This document shows positions 1 to 5,984 of a stretch of 8,124 bases of DNA, one piece after another. The first letter of the stretch is position 1. Each line of letters starts with the position of its first letter. The DNA lies in NCBI GenBank assembly GCA_030754475.1, contig JASMAE010000399.1, forward strand, positions 1 to 8,124, in the 5' to 3' direction. The stretch comes from Rhodospirillales bacterium (GTDB lineage Bacteria; Pseudomonadota; Alphaproteobacteria; Rhodospirillales; JASLLV01). The position numbers and the translations under genes are program-made. The notes beneath the pieces are model-generated. The model was not told the origin of the DNA and did no database searches. It was given only the letters and a program-made list of their open reading frames with translations.

Positions 1-1003
1 GGGTGTACTCGTCCGTGCCGATCAGCGCTTCCTGGTTCAACACCTCAAGCCGGCGCACGGCGTCGGCGGCCTCCATCAAGCCTTGCGGTGGCGGCCCCGG
101 ATTCGCCACCACCGAGGGGGCCGCCGGCATCAGCGCATCGAGGATCATGGCTCGCTCGGCGCCGTGCTGGGAGACCGTGATGGCGCGCATCTCGAGCGCC
201 CGGCCGATCGCGCGCAGGCGCCCGGAAATCTGTTCAGTGACGGGGACCAGGCGGTCCAGCCCGGCCGCCGGCGGTGGCGACGTGAGCGGCAACAGGGCGC
301 CGATGTTTGCCTGTCGGCGCACCGAGTACTCGTCCGGCGTGATCAGCCCCTGATCGCGAAGCGAGATTATCGTCTTGAAGCGCGAGACGACGTTGGAATC
401 GGGCGTCGACATGGCCGGCAACATCGCGCCGGCTGCCGCTGGCGCCCGGCCTTCGGGACGGGTCGGAACACGGGCTGTCAGCGTCGAGACCTGGGACGCG
501 CCCGACACACGGGCGGCTGCCGCGCCCTCGGACATGATGCCGGTGGGCATCGCGCCCGCGCCGGCGCCCATCTCGCCCAGAACCCCGCCACTTTCGAGAA
601 GCGAAAGATTGACGCTGGCGATTTCCGAGATTGGGCGGGCCGAAAGTCCGGTCCAGACCAGAAGCTGTTCGCTCTCCTCCGGCCGGATGGCGAGGATCGC
701 CTCGTACATTTGGCGAGCCTTCGTGGCCTGGCCGGTGTTCTGGTAAAGGATGCCGAGCCCGACGAGGGCGTGCACGTCTGCGGGGTTCTTCCGCAATGCC
801 TTGTCGAAGTGAAGCTCGGCGAGTCCGAAGTTGCCTTTGGCCAACTCGGCAAGCCCGAGTTCGGCCTCGTCGTCACCGATGAATATGGGACTCGACTGCC
901 AGAACGCCCCTTCCGTCAGGCTTCCCTCGGTGATCCCGCCGCACGACGCCAGCGCGCCTGCCGCCAGGACCGCCGCGAAAATGGGCGTCTTTTTATTGAA
1001 CAC
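1..1003 (-). CDS. TPR lipoprotein with tandem SHOCT-like modules (3' end beyond window)
   Basis: An open frame of 334 codons with no stop before the left edge, so the C-terminus is missing. I chose the GTG at 1001-1003 because AAGG lies 8 nt upstream and the signal peptide starts there. Residues 1-20 are a short lipoprotein signal (KK, hydrophobic stretch, lipobox ALASC) with C21 as the lipidated residue; the +2 residue is Gly, consistent with outer-membrane sorting. Two TPRs fit the consensus well: about 43-76 (G50, G57, A62, F66, A69, P74) and 77-110 (G84, Y87, A96, Y100, P108). A low-complexity Ala/Pro/Gly linker covers about 140-205. Three similar helical modules follow at 209-239, 263-293 and 316-334 (cut by the edge), of the type L..G.IT..EY...R, resembling SHOCT domains. 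By inference it is a periplasm-facing scaffold or assembly protein; the substrate is unknown. I do not recognise a named gene. Confidence 0.85.
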   Translation of the reverse strand, partial: MFNKKTPIFAAVLAAGALASCGGITEGSLTEGAFWQSSPIFIGDDEAELGLAELAKGNFGLAELHFDKALRKNPADVHALVGLGILYQNTGQATKARQMYEAILAIRPEESEQLLVWTGLSARPISEIASVNLSLLESGGVLGEMGAGAGAMPTGIMSEGAAAARVSGASQVSTLTARVPTRPEGRAPAAAGAMLPAMSTPDSNVVSRFKTIISLRDQGLITPDEYSVRRQANIGALLPLTSPPPAAGLDRLVPVTEQISGRLRAIGRALEMRAITVSQHGAERAMILDALMPAAPSVVANPGPPPQGLMEAADAVRRLEVLNQEALIGTDEYT

Positions 1004-1445
1004 TCTCGCCACCTTGGGCAACCGCTCCGATTCGGCCCGCTCACGTCTCGCCGCCCCGCGGTCGCCACCCTCGTCCGCACGACAGATTCTATTACGGTTC
1101 AATGTCCTAACAAGTAATTAACGATCGAAAACCCGGGCTGGGCGGTGTCCGGTCGAGCAACCCGCCGTTCGCGCCCTCCCGACGTCCCGCGCCTTCCGCC
1201 GCGTTTCCCTGCGCGGCCGCTACATCGCACGCCCTTGCAGCCGACGGCGCCCACAAACTTGGGTCCACCCGTCGTCATGTGCTTTGTGCCCCGTTCGACG
1301 AGAACCGCAAGCGCAAGTGCGCTGACCATCAATCCCCTCAACGCGCCTTGATTTTCATGCCTCGCGCGCGCCGCCGCTATCGTACCACGGGCGCCCCAAA
1401 ACACCTACGAGCCGCGATCCATCCGATTCCCGAAAGCCGCTCGCA
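1004..1445. other. Gene-poor interval between GNAT gene and lipoprotein
   Basis: About 440 bases without a credible gene. A minus-strand frame of about 100 codons (1404-1099) exists, but its product is Arg/Gly-rich, has no recognisable motif and runs through the likely lipoprotein promoter. The plus-strand frames here are Arg/Pro-rich and look like GC-driven noise. Apart from the promoter near 1086-1113 I see no tRNA, strong terminator or clear repeat. The interval could hold the 3' UTR of the alaX-GNAT transcript. Confidence 0.5.
1086..1113 (-). promoter_or_regulatory. Candidate sigma-70-type promoter for the TPR lipoprotein
   Basis: Read on the minus strand there is a TTGTTA -35-like hexamer (1113-1108), a 16-nt spacer, and a TAGAAT -10-like hexamer (1091-1086, five of six to consensus). 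It sits in the only AT-rich patch of this interval and would give a leader of roughly 75 nt before the GTG at 1003. This is inferred from hexamer match and position only. Confidence 0.45.
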
Positions 1446-1967
1446 TCAAGCGTGCTTCGCCAACCTCAGCTCCATAAAGAGGACGCCGTCCAGAGGATTG
1501 TCGTAGTAGGCCGGGATATCGACGAAGCCCATCGACGCATACAGCGCCCGGGCCGCTTCCAGCCTGGCAAGCGTATCGAGGCGCATGCGCGCGAAGCCCA
1601 TGTTCCTCGCCTCGGCGACGATCGCGTTCGCCAATCGCCGGCCCAGCCCCACGCCACGCCACGGCGGCCTGACGTACAGGCGTTTCATCTCGCACACCGT
1701 CTCCGAAAGGGGCCACATGCCCACCCCGCCGGCGATGGCGGAACCCACGCGCGCGAGCAGCAGCAGTCCCAGCGGTGGGGCGTAGCGCCCCGGAAGCCGA
1801 CGAAGCTCGTCGTCGAAGCCCTGAAAGCAAAGATCGACCCCGAGCCATTCCTGGTACTCGCGGAACAGCGCCCGAACGTGCACGAGATCGGCCGCACCCG
1901 CAGCGGGATCGATGAAGGCCGCTTCGGCGCCAGCGACGATGGCCGCGTCGGACAGCTTGGGCGTCAT
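1446..1967 (-). CDS. GNAT-family N-acetyltransferase
   Basis: A 173-residue protein of typical GNAT length, predicted to transfer an acetyl group from acetyl-CoA to an amine; the substrate cannot be told from sequence. Motif A is clear: strand 92-99 (CEMKRLYV) followed by the pyrophosphate loop R104-G-V-G-L-G109 and the helix 110-121. Motif B is LEAARALYASMGF at 136-148, and a final strand VLFMELRL lies at 162-169. The ATG at 1965-1967 was chosen over an upstream extension because it overlaps the alaX stop as ATGA and because the upstream residues are Arg-rich shadow translation of alaX. Only a weak GAAGA precedes it, so translation is probably coupled to alaX. Small GNATs next to tRNA-editing proteins may act on amino acids, aminoacyl adducts or ribosomal proteins, but that is speculation. 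Confidence 0.85.
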   Translation of the reverse strand: MTPKLSDAAIVAGAEAAFIDPAAGAADLVHVRALFREYQEWLGVDLCFQGFDDELRRLPGRYAPPLGLLLLARVGSAIAGGVGMWPLSETVCEMKRLYVRPPWRGVGLGRRLANAIVAEARNMGFARMRLDTLARLEAARALYASMGFVDIPAYYDNPLDGVLFMELRLAKHA

Positions 1968-2674
1968 TCTTCGAGCGCGATGTTGACACGCCGATTGTGG
2001 CGGCCCTTGTTCTCGATCTTGCCGATCCTGACGCGCCCGATCTCGCCGGTCGTCCGCACGTGAGTGCCGCCGCACGGTTGCAAATCCACGCCCGCGACGT
2101 CGATCAGCCGGACCCGTCCTTGTCCCTTCGGCGGTTGGACCGACATGGTCCGAACTAGCTCGGGGTTCCGGGCGAGCTCTTCGTCGCCGATCCAGCGCGC
2201 GCCCACGGGATGATCCTCTTGGATCAAGCGGTTGAGCTCGACCCCGATCCGCTCCTTGTCCAGCGCCGTCTCGGGAAGGTCGAAATCAAGCCGTCCCTTG
2301 CCCGGGCCGACCGAGCCGCCCGTCACGCCTCCCGGCACGACGGCGCACAGAAGATGGAGGCAGGTGTGGACGCGCATCAGTCGGTGGCGGCGCTCCCAGT
2401 CGATCTCGGCGGTGACGGCGTCCCCGGGCGAAAGCGACGGTCCACCTTCGGCGGGAACGTGCAAGTGCTCACCCGTGGCTGCGTGTTTTCGGGTGTCGAC
2501 GATCTCGACCGCGCGGCCGTCGGCGGTGCTGAGCCGACCGATGTCGCCCCGTTGGCCACCGCCCTCGGCGTAGAAAACGGTGCGGTCGAGGCGGATGCCA
2601 TCGGCGTCGAGCGCGGTGACGACCGCCTCGCACGATCGCGCATACGGGTCGTCGCGGAAGATCTCCTCGGTCAT
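1964..2674 (-). CDS. alaX: Freestanding alanyl-tRNA editing protein (AlaX type)
   Basis: A 236-residue trans-editing hydrolase related to the editing domain of alanyl-tRNA synthetase. The family hydrolyses Ser-tRNA(Ala) and/or Gly-tRNA(Ala) in the cytoplasm, preventing mistranslation at Ala codons. The fingerprints are all present: the Gly-rich loop FYAEGGGQRGDIG (34-46), the first zinc half-site H103-x3-H107 in VHTCLHLL, and the second half-site C201-GGT-H205. Length and the Gly-rich N-terminal segment fit the medium class AlaX-M rather than the short class or full AlaRS. The ATG at 2672-2674 has AAAAGGA 8 nt upstream, a good ribosome-binding site. Its TGA stop overlaps the ATG of the downstream GNAT gene, so the two form one transcription unit. 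The upstream interval is rich in inverted repeats that could be its leader. Confidence 0.92.
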   Translation of the reverse strand: MTEEIFRDDPYARSCEAVVTALDADGIRLDRTVFYAEGGGQRGDIGRLSTADGRAVEIVDTRKHAATGEHLHVPAEGGPSLSPGDAVTAEIDWERRHRLMRVHTCLHLLCAVVPGGVTGGSVGPGKGRLDFDLPETALDKERIGVELNRLIQEDHPVGARWIGDEELARNPELVRTMSVQPPKGQGRVRLIDVAGVDLQPCGGTHVRTTGEIGRVRIGKIENKGRHNRRVNIALEE

Positions 2675-2769
2675 CGGCAGGGTCCTTTTCCGGAACCCAG
2701 AAACTTAATGAAGACCCCCGAGAAAAGCTATCCCGGGCCCAATCGCATGTCCGGGCGCCGATGACCAAG

Positions 2770-2840
2770 ACCGTGAGAGGGATTGGGTGCCGAAGGCCCC
2801 TGCATCACACTCGACAATGAGGGAGTAGCCCTCACAGGAG
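2770..2840. ncRNA. Possible structured RNA element with two competing pairings
   Basis: CCCTCA (2829-2834) pairs perfectly with nearby TGAGGG (2818-2823). CCCTCAC (2829-2835) can instead pair with the distal GTGAG-A-GG (2773-2780) with one bulged A, enclosing the GGG-T-GCC/GGCCCC hairpin at 2785-2800. The two pairings exclude each other, as in switching leaders, and on the plus strand an AGGAG follows directly. On the minus strand the same alternatives exist and the element lies 100-170 nt upstream of alaX. It contains TGCCGAAGG, reminiscent of glycine aptamers, but lacks their other conserved segments. The family is unknown and the strand unresolved. Confidence 0.25.
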
Positions 2841-2916
2841 AGTCCATTTCAACCCCGTGATGGAGACGTCGGAGCTCGATCTCTACCCGCTCTACATCGA
2901 GTGATCGTTTTCCGCA

Positions 2917-2952
2917 GCCCGCCCGCCATTGCCGAGGCTCCGGCGGGCGGGC
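2917..2952. repeat. 11-bp GC-rich inverted repeat
   Basis: GCCCGCCCGCC (2917-2927) and GGCGGGCGGGC (2942-2952) are perfect complements separated by 14 nt. No T-run follows on either strand, so it is not a classical intrinsic terminator; it could stabilise an RNA 3' end or act as a pause site. It starts 12 nt after the stop of the micro-ORF at 2860-2904. Confidence 0.55.
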
Positions 2953-2997
2953 CGCACGGCTGAGCAAAGGCGCCTAGCGCACTATCCGATTGGTCGA

Positions 2998-3035
2998 CAA
3001 AGGCCCGCACCCCCGGACGGGGGTGCGGGCCTTTG
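2998..3035 (-). terminator. Terminator-like hairpin downstream of the dehydratase
   Basis: A 17-bp perfect stem (2998-3014 with 3019-3035) closed by the 4-nt loop GGAC, about 40 nt past the dehydratase stop. The stem has AAA on one side and TTT on the other, so it can act in both directions, though the T tract is short (three T). Its position at the end of the minus-strand dehydratase gene supports a terminator role; it would also stop plus-strand transcripts from 2770-2904. Confidence 0.7.
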
Positions 3036-3075
3036 CGACTCCGCTTAAAACTGGATAACGGTCTAATCGCGTTTC

Positions 3076-4035
3076 CTATCCAGCCGCGAGCGCGCGTCTG
3101 AAGAGCGCCTTGTCCGCGTTGCCGCCCGTCAACACCAAGCCGACCTTCTTTCCCGCTATGGCCTCTCTCTCTTGGATAAGCGCCGCCAGCGGGGTGGCGC
3201 CGGCACCTTCGGCGAGGTTGTGGGTGTCGGTAAACATGTGCGCCATAGCGGCCAGGATCGCCTCGTCGCTGACCGTGACGATACGTTCGGCGCCGGCCCG
3301 GATGATACGCAGCGCGTCCGCGTCGGGCACGCGGACGGCGACGCCGTCGGCAAGCGTGTCGGCGGCGTCGGTCGTCACGGGCTCACCGGCCGCGAACGAA
3401 AGCGCGTAGGCCGGCGCGCGCTCGGCGACGACGCCGACGATCCGGGTGGCAAGCCCAAGGGCGTCGCGCACCGCGATCATTCCGCAAATCCCGGATCCCA
3501 GCCCGATGGGCACGTAGACGGCATCGAGATCGGGCACCGCGCGCAACAGCTCGAGCCCGTAGGTGGCGACGCCGCGCACGAGCCCGGCGTCGAACGACGG
3601 CAGCATGAAGAGCCCGCGCACGCATGCCAATTCGGCGGCGTGGGCGCGGGAATCATCGAAGTCGCGGCCGTGTTCGACGAGCTCGGCTCCGAACGCCTTC
3701 ATGGCGGCATTCTTCTCGGGATTGTTGCCGCGCGGAACGACCACGGTCGCGGCCAGGCCGAACCGCTGCGCGGCATAGGCGATGCTCTGGCCGTGGTTGC
3801 CGCGGGTCGCCGTAACCACGCCCCCCACGTCCGGCCTCTCACGGCGCAGCGCGTCCAGGTAAGAAAGTCCACCCCGCACCTTGAACGCGCCGATGGGGGT
3901 GTGGTTCTCGTGCTTGACCCAGACCTCGGCACCGCACCTTCGGGCGAGAAGCGGCCACGGGATCTGCGGAGTCGGTCGAAGGTGGGCGTAGACGAGCTCG
4001 GCAGCGGCTTCGATATCTTCGAGACACAGTTTCAA
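3076..4035 (-). CDS. PLP-dependent threonine/serine dehydratase family protein
   Basis: A fold-type II PLP enzyme of 319 residues, predicted to deaminate L-threonine or L-serine to 2-ketobutyrate or pyruvate in the cytoplasm. The PLP lysine is K52 in HENHTPIGAFKVRGG. A substrate loop TATRGNHGQ lies at 75-82, a phosphate-binding glycine loop GLGSGICG at 178-185, and a terminal LTGGN at 302-306. There is no C-terminal ACT-like regulatory domain, so it is not the long allosteric IlvA. The start is TTG at 4035-4033: GGAG sits 7 nt upstream and homology to the fold begins here. A longer open frame to 4332 would run antisense into the divergent reductase and adds only low-complexity residues. The related EutB-type dehydratases of ectoine catabolism share this fold, but no ectoine genes are nearby. 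The substrate is inferred. Confidence 0.88.
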   Translation of the reverse strand: MKLCLEDIEAAAELVYAHLRPTPQIPWPLLARRCGAEVWVKHENHTPIGAFKVRGGLSYLDALRRERPDVGGVVTATRGNHGQSIAYAAQRFGLAATVVVPRGNNPEKNAAMKAFGAELVEHGRDFDDSRAHAAELACVRGLFMLPSFDAGLVRGVATYGLELLRAVPDLDAVYVPIGLGSGICGMIAVRDALGLATRIVGVVAERAPAYALSFAAGEPVTTDAADTLADGVAVRVPDADALRIIRAGAERIVTVSDEAILAAMAHMFTDTHNLAEGAGATPLAALIQEREAIAGKKVGLVLTGGNADKALFRRALAAG

Positions 4036-4106
4036 GGGGTGGCTCCGTCCGACGGGTTCACCAGGCGCAACTTCGCCGTGGCCGATCGGGAGGTCAAGGT
4101 GGCGCG

Positions 4107-4135
4107 TTGACCCGGCGCGTCGCGCCGCCGATGAT
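4107..4135 (+). promoter_or_regulatory. Candidate promoter for the PanE-family reductase
   Basis: TTGACC (4107-4112, five of six to the -35 consensus) and GATGAT (4130-4135, four of six to -10) are separated by exactly 17 nt, 41 nt before the ATG at 4177. The spacer contains the perfect inverted repeat GGCGCG-T-CGCGCC (4114-4126), which could be a repressor site or a GC coincidence. The 141-bp interval also serves the divergent dehydratase, for which I see no good promoter. Confidence 0.4.
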
Positions 4136-4176
4136 CCGAACGGTTCACGCCCCAACAACGGAAAGGAAATCCCGTC

Positions 4177-5127
4177 ATGGAAGGAGAGCGTACCACCCGG
4201 TTCGCGGTGATGGGGGCGGGCGGTGTCGGCGGCTACTTCGGCGCCCGGCTTGCCGACGCCGGATACCCCGTCGCGGTCGTTGCCCGCGGCGATCACTTGC
4301 GGGCCATCCGCGAGCGCGGAATCACGGTCCAAAGTCCCAGCGGCGACACCGCATTCGCGCCCACGATCGCCACCGACGATGCGGGCGCGATCGGACCCGT
4401 GGACGCCGTGCTGTTCACGGTCAAGCTCTACGACGTCGACGAAGCGGCCGCGGCGATCCGGCCCCTACTCGGCGCCGAGACCATGGTGCTTGCCTTGCAG
4501 AACGGCGTCGACGCCGCCGAACGGATCGCCCGGATCGTCGGCAAGGAGCGGGTGATCGGCGGCACCACCTACATTTTCACGACCATCGAATCGCCCGGCG
4601 TCATCCGTCACCTGGGCCCGCTCGCCCGGATCGTGTTCGGAGAGTTGGACGGGCGTGCGAGCGAACGCACGGACAAGCTTCTCGCGTGCTTGCGGAACGC
4701 GCAGATCGACGCCGAATTGTCCACCGACATCGCGGCCGAGCTATGGCGCAAATTCGTCATTCTTGCGTCCATGAGCGCCATCACGTGCCTCGCGCGCCTG
4801 CCTTATGGTCCGATCGTGGGCGATCCGGATGCGCTCGCGTTGTGCGAGACCGCCATGCGCGAGGTCGAGACGGTGGCCCGGGCCCGGAATGTCGCGCTGG
4901 CTTCGGACGTTGTCGCCCAGCACATGGCGGCGATCGCGGGATACGGCTCCGACGTCAATACGTCCATGTACCGCGATCTCGCCGGCGGCCGCCGGATGGA
5001 GGTGGAACACCTGAGCGGAACCGTGGCCCGCCTGGGCGAGGAATCGGGCGTGGACACGCCCTTTCACCGCACTGCCTACGCGTTGCTCAAGCTTTATGCG
5101 GACGGCCCGCCGTCGCTGCCGTCGTGA
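4177..5127 (+). CDS. Ketopantoate reductase family protein (PanE/ApbA-like)
   Basis: A 316-residue NADPH-dependent reductase of the 2-dehydropantoate 2-reductase family (ketopantoate to pantoate, pantothenate/CoA pathway). The N-terminal Rossmann motif is GAGGVGGYFG (13-22). TVK (81-83) and LQNG (107-110) match the cofactor/substrate segments of E. coli PanE, K192 in LWRKF matches the catalytic lysine, and E275 in RRMEVEHLSG matches the conserved C-terminal acid. The segment after K192 (FVILASMSAIT) and the EHLSG segment differ from the Asn-containing versions in E. coli PanE, so it may belong to a paralogous subgroup with another 2-keto substrate. The ATG at 4177 has AAGGAA (4163-4168) 8 nt upstream. 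It diverges from the dehydratase, and its last 34 bp overlap the end of convergent thiD. Confidence 0.85.
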   Translation: MEGERTTRFAVMGAGGVGGYFGARLADAGYPVAVVARGDHLRAIRERGITVQSPSGDTAFAPTIATDDAGAIGPVDAVLFTVKLYDVDEAAAAIRPLLGAETMVLALQNGVDAAERIARIVGKERVIGGTTYIFTTIESPGVIRHLGPLARIVFGELDGRASERTDKLLACLRNAQIDAELSTDIAAELWRKFVILASMSAITCLARLPYGPIVGDPDALALCETAMREVETVARARNVALASDVVAQHMAAIAGYGSDVNTSMYRDLAGGRRMEVEHLSGTVARLGEESGVDTPFHRTAYALLKLYADGPPSLPS

Positions 5128-5945
5128 CCCTCGCCCAAGTGCGCGGTGCGAAAGGGCCGAACCGTCAGCCCGTGGTTCAGGGGCCCATGGCCGTGGCCCA
5201 ACCCCGGAGCCGAGCGGATCGCCTCAATGACGTACGCGCGCGCGCGCGCCACGGAATCGGCGAGCCCCATCCCTTGGGCGAGACCGGTGGCGATCGCCGA
5301 TGCCAAGGTGCAACCGGTCCCGTGCGTGTTCGAAGTATCGATGCGGGGGCTTTCGAATATTCGCGTGCCATCTGCGCTGACCAGCGCGTCGTACACCACG
5401 TCGCCCGAAAGATGTCCGCCCTTGACCAGAACCGCGTCCGGCCCCTGCGCGAGCAGCGCGCGGCCCGCCGCTTCCATATCGTCGCGATCGCGAATCGATC
5501 GGCCGGCCAGCGTCTCGGCCTCGGGAATGTTGGGCGTCAGCACCGTGGCCCTGGGAAGCAACGTCTCGCGCAAGCGTTCCACCGCATCCGTCCGCAATAG
5601 CGGCGCCCCGCCCTTGGCCACCATGACGGGATCGAGCACCACCGGGATGCCCGATGCTTCGGCCGCGACAACCGCGGCCACGATTTCGATCACTTCCGGC
5701 GTATGAAGCATGCCGATCTTGACGCAATCGGCACCGATGTCGGCGAGCACGACGCGCGCCTGGGCGGCTACGAAGTTGGGCGGCACGTCGTGGATCGCGC
5801 TCACACCTCGGGTGTCCTGGGCGGTCAACGCCGTGATCGCCGTCATGGCGTAACCGCCGAGCGCGGTGACCGTCTTGATGTCGGCCTGGATACCGGCACC
5901 GCCCCCGGAATCGGAGCCGGCGATCACAAGTACGCGTCCCTGCAC
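5094..5945 (-). CDS. thiD: Hydroxymethylpyrimidine/phosphomethylpyrimidine kinase ThiD
   Basis: A 283-residue ribokinase-fold enzyme that phosphorylates HMP and then HMP-phosphate to HMP-pyrophosphate, the pyrimidine precursor of thiamine. The N-terminal substrate/nucleotide motif is AGSDSGGGAGIQAD (9-22), DPVM lies at 105-108, VLVKGGH at 172-178, and the anion-hole motif HGTGC at 208-212 carries the catalytic-type Cys212. The start is GTG at 5945-5943 with AGGG 6 nt upstream; the protein begins directly at the first beta strand as usual. It lies 39 nt downstream of glmM on the same strand and is probably co-transcribed with it. The last 20 or so residues are a Gly/His/Pro-rich tail, part of which is encoded antisense to the reductase gene. 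It is a single-domain ThiD with no ThiE or TenA fusion. Confidence 0.95.
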   Translation of the reverse strand: MQGRVLVIAGSDSGGGAGIQADIKTVTALGGYAMTAITALTAQDTRGVSAIHDVPPNFVAAQARVVLADIGADCVKIGMLHTPEVIEIVAAVVAAEASGIPVVLDPVMVAKGGAPLLRTDAVERLRETLLPRATVLTPNIPEAETLAGRSIRDRDDMEAAGRALLAQGPDAVLVKGGHLSGDVVYDALVSADGTRIFESPRIDTSNTHGTGCTLASAIATGLAQGMGLADSVARARAYVIEAIRSAPGLGHGHGPLNHGLTVRPFRTAHLGEGHDGSDGGPSA

Positions 5946-5984
5946 GATTGGCCCTAGTGCTCTAGTCCGAGGGGGGCCGAACCC

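Larger units (their letters stand above)
2675..3075. other. Structured intergenic region upstream of alaX
   Basis: Four hundred bases between the dehydratase stop and the alaX start without a convincing protein gene. It holds, in plus coordinates: a bulged hairpin GGG-T-GCC/GGCCCC (2785-2800, GAA loop); a 6-bp hairpin TGAGGG/CCCTCA (2818-2834, loop AGTAG); an AGGAG (2836-2840); a 14-codon plus-strand ORF (2860-2904); an 11-bp GC hairpin (2917-2952); and a 17-bp hairpin (2998-3035). I could not find a good sigma-70 promoter on either strand. It could be the alaX leader (minus) or a small plus-strand RNA. Confidence 0.5.

Noticed and set aside
83..1117. 344-codon plus-strand frame over the lipoprotein gene
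   Set aside because: It is the antisense shadow of a gene with signal peptide, lipobox and TPRs; its product is Arg-rich and shows no family motif.
1099..1404. 101-codon minus-strand frame in the gene-poor interval
   Set aside because: Low-complexity Arg/Gly product, no ribosome-binding site that convinces, and it runs over the likely lipoprotein promoter.
1004..1445. tRNA, CRISPR or insertion-sequence remnant in the gene-poor interval
   Set aside because: No T-loop motif, no spaced direct repeats, no transposase-like residues or terminal inverted repeats were seen.
2767..2842. Glycine riboswitch on the plus strand (TGAGAGG ... TGCCGAAGG ... CTCACAGG)
   Set aside because: It lacks the P2 hairpin between GAGAG and GCCGAAGG, the GCAA-type segment after it and the CTCTCAGGCAAAAGGAC ending. 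No glycine cleavage or transport gene lies downstream on that strand. A covariance-model scan would settle it.
2728..2967. 79-codon minus-strand frame upstream of alaX
   Set aside because: Pro/Arg-rich, no motif, and it spans the hairpins of the structured region; more likely untranslated leader.
4107..5600. 497-codon plus-strand frame across the reductase and thiD
   Set aside because: Off-frame with the clear reductase and antisense to thiD; extremely Arg-rich, typical of a GC-rich shadow.
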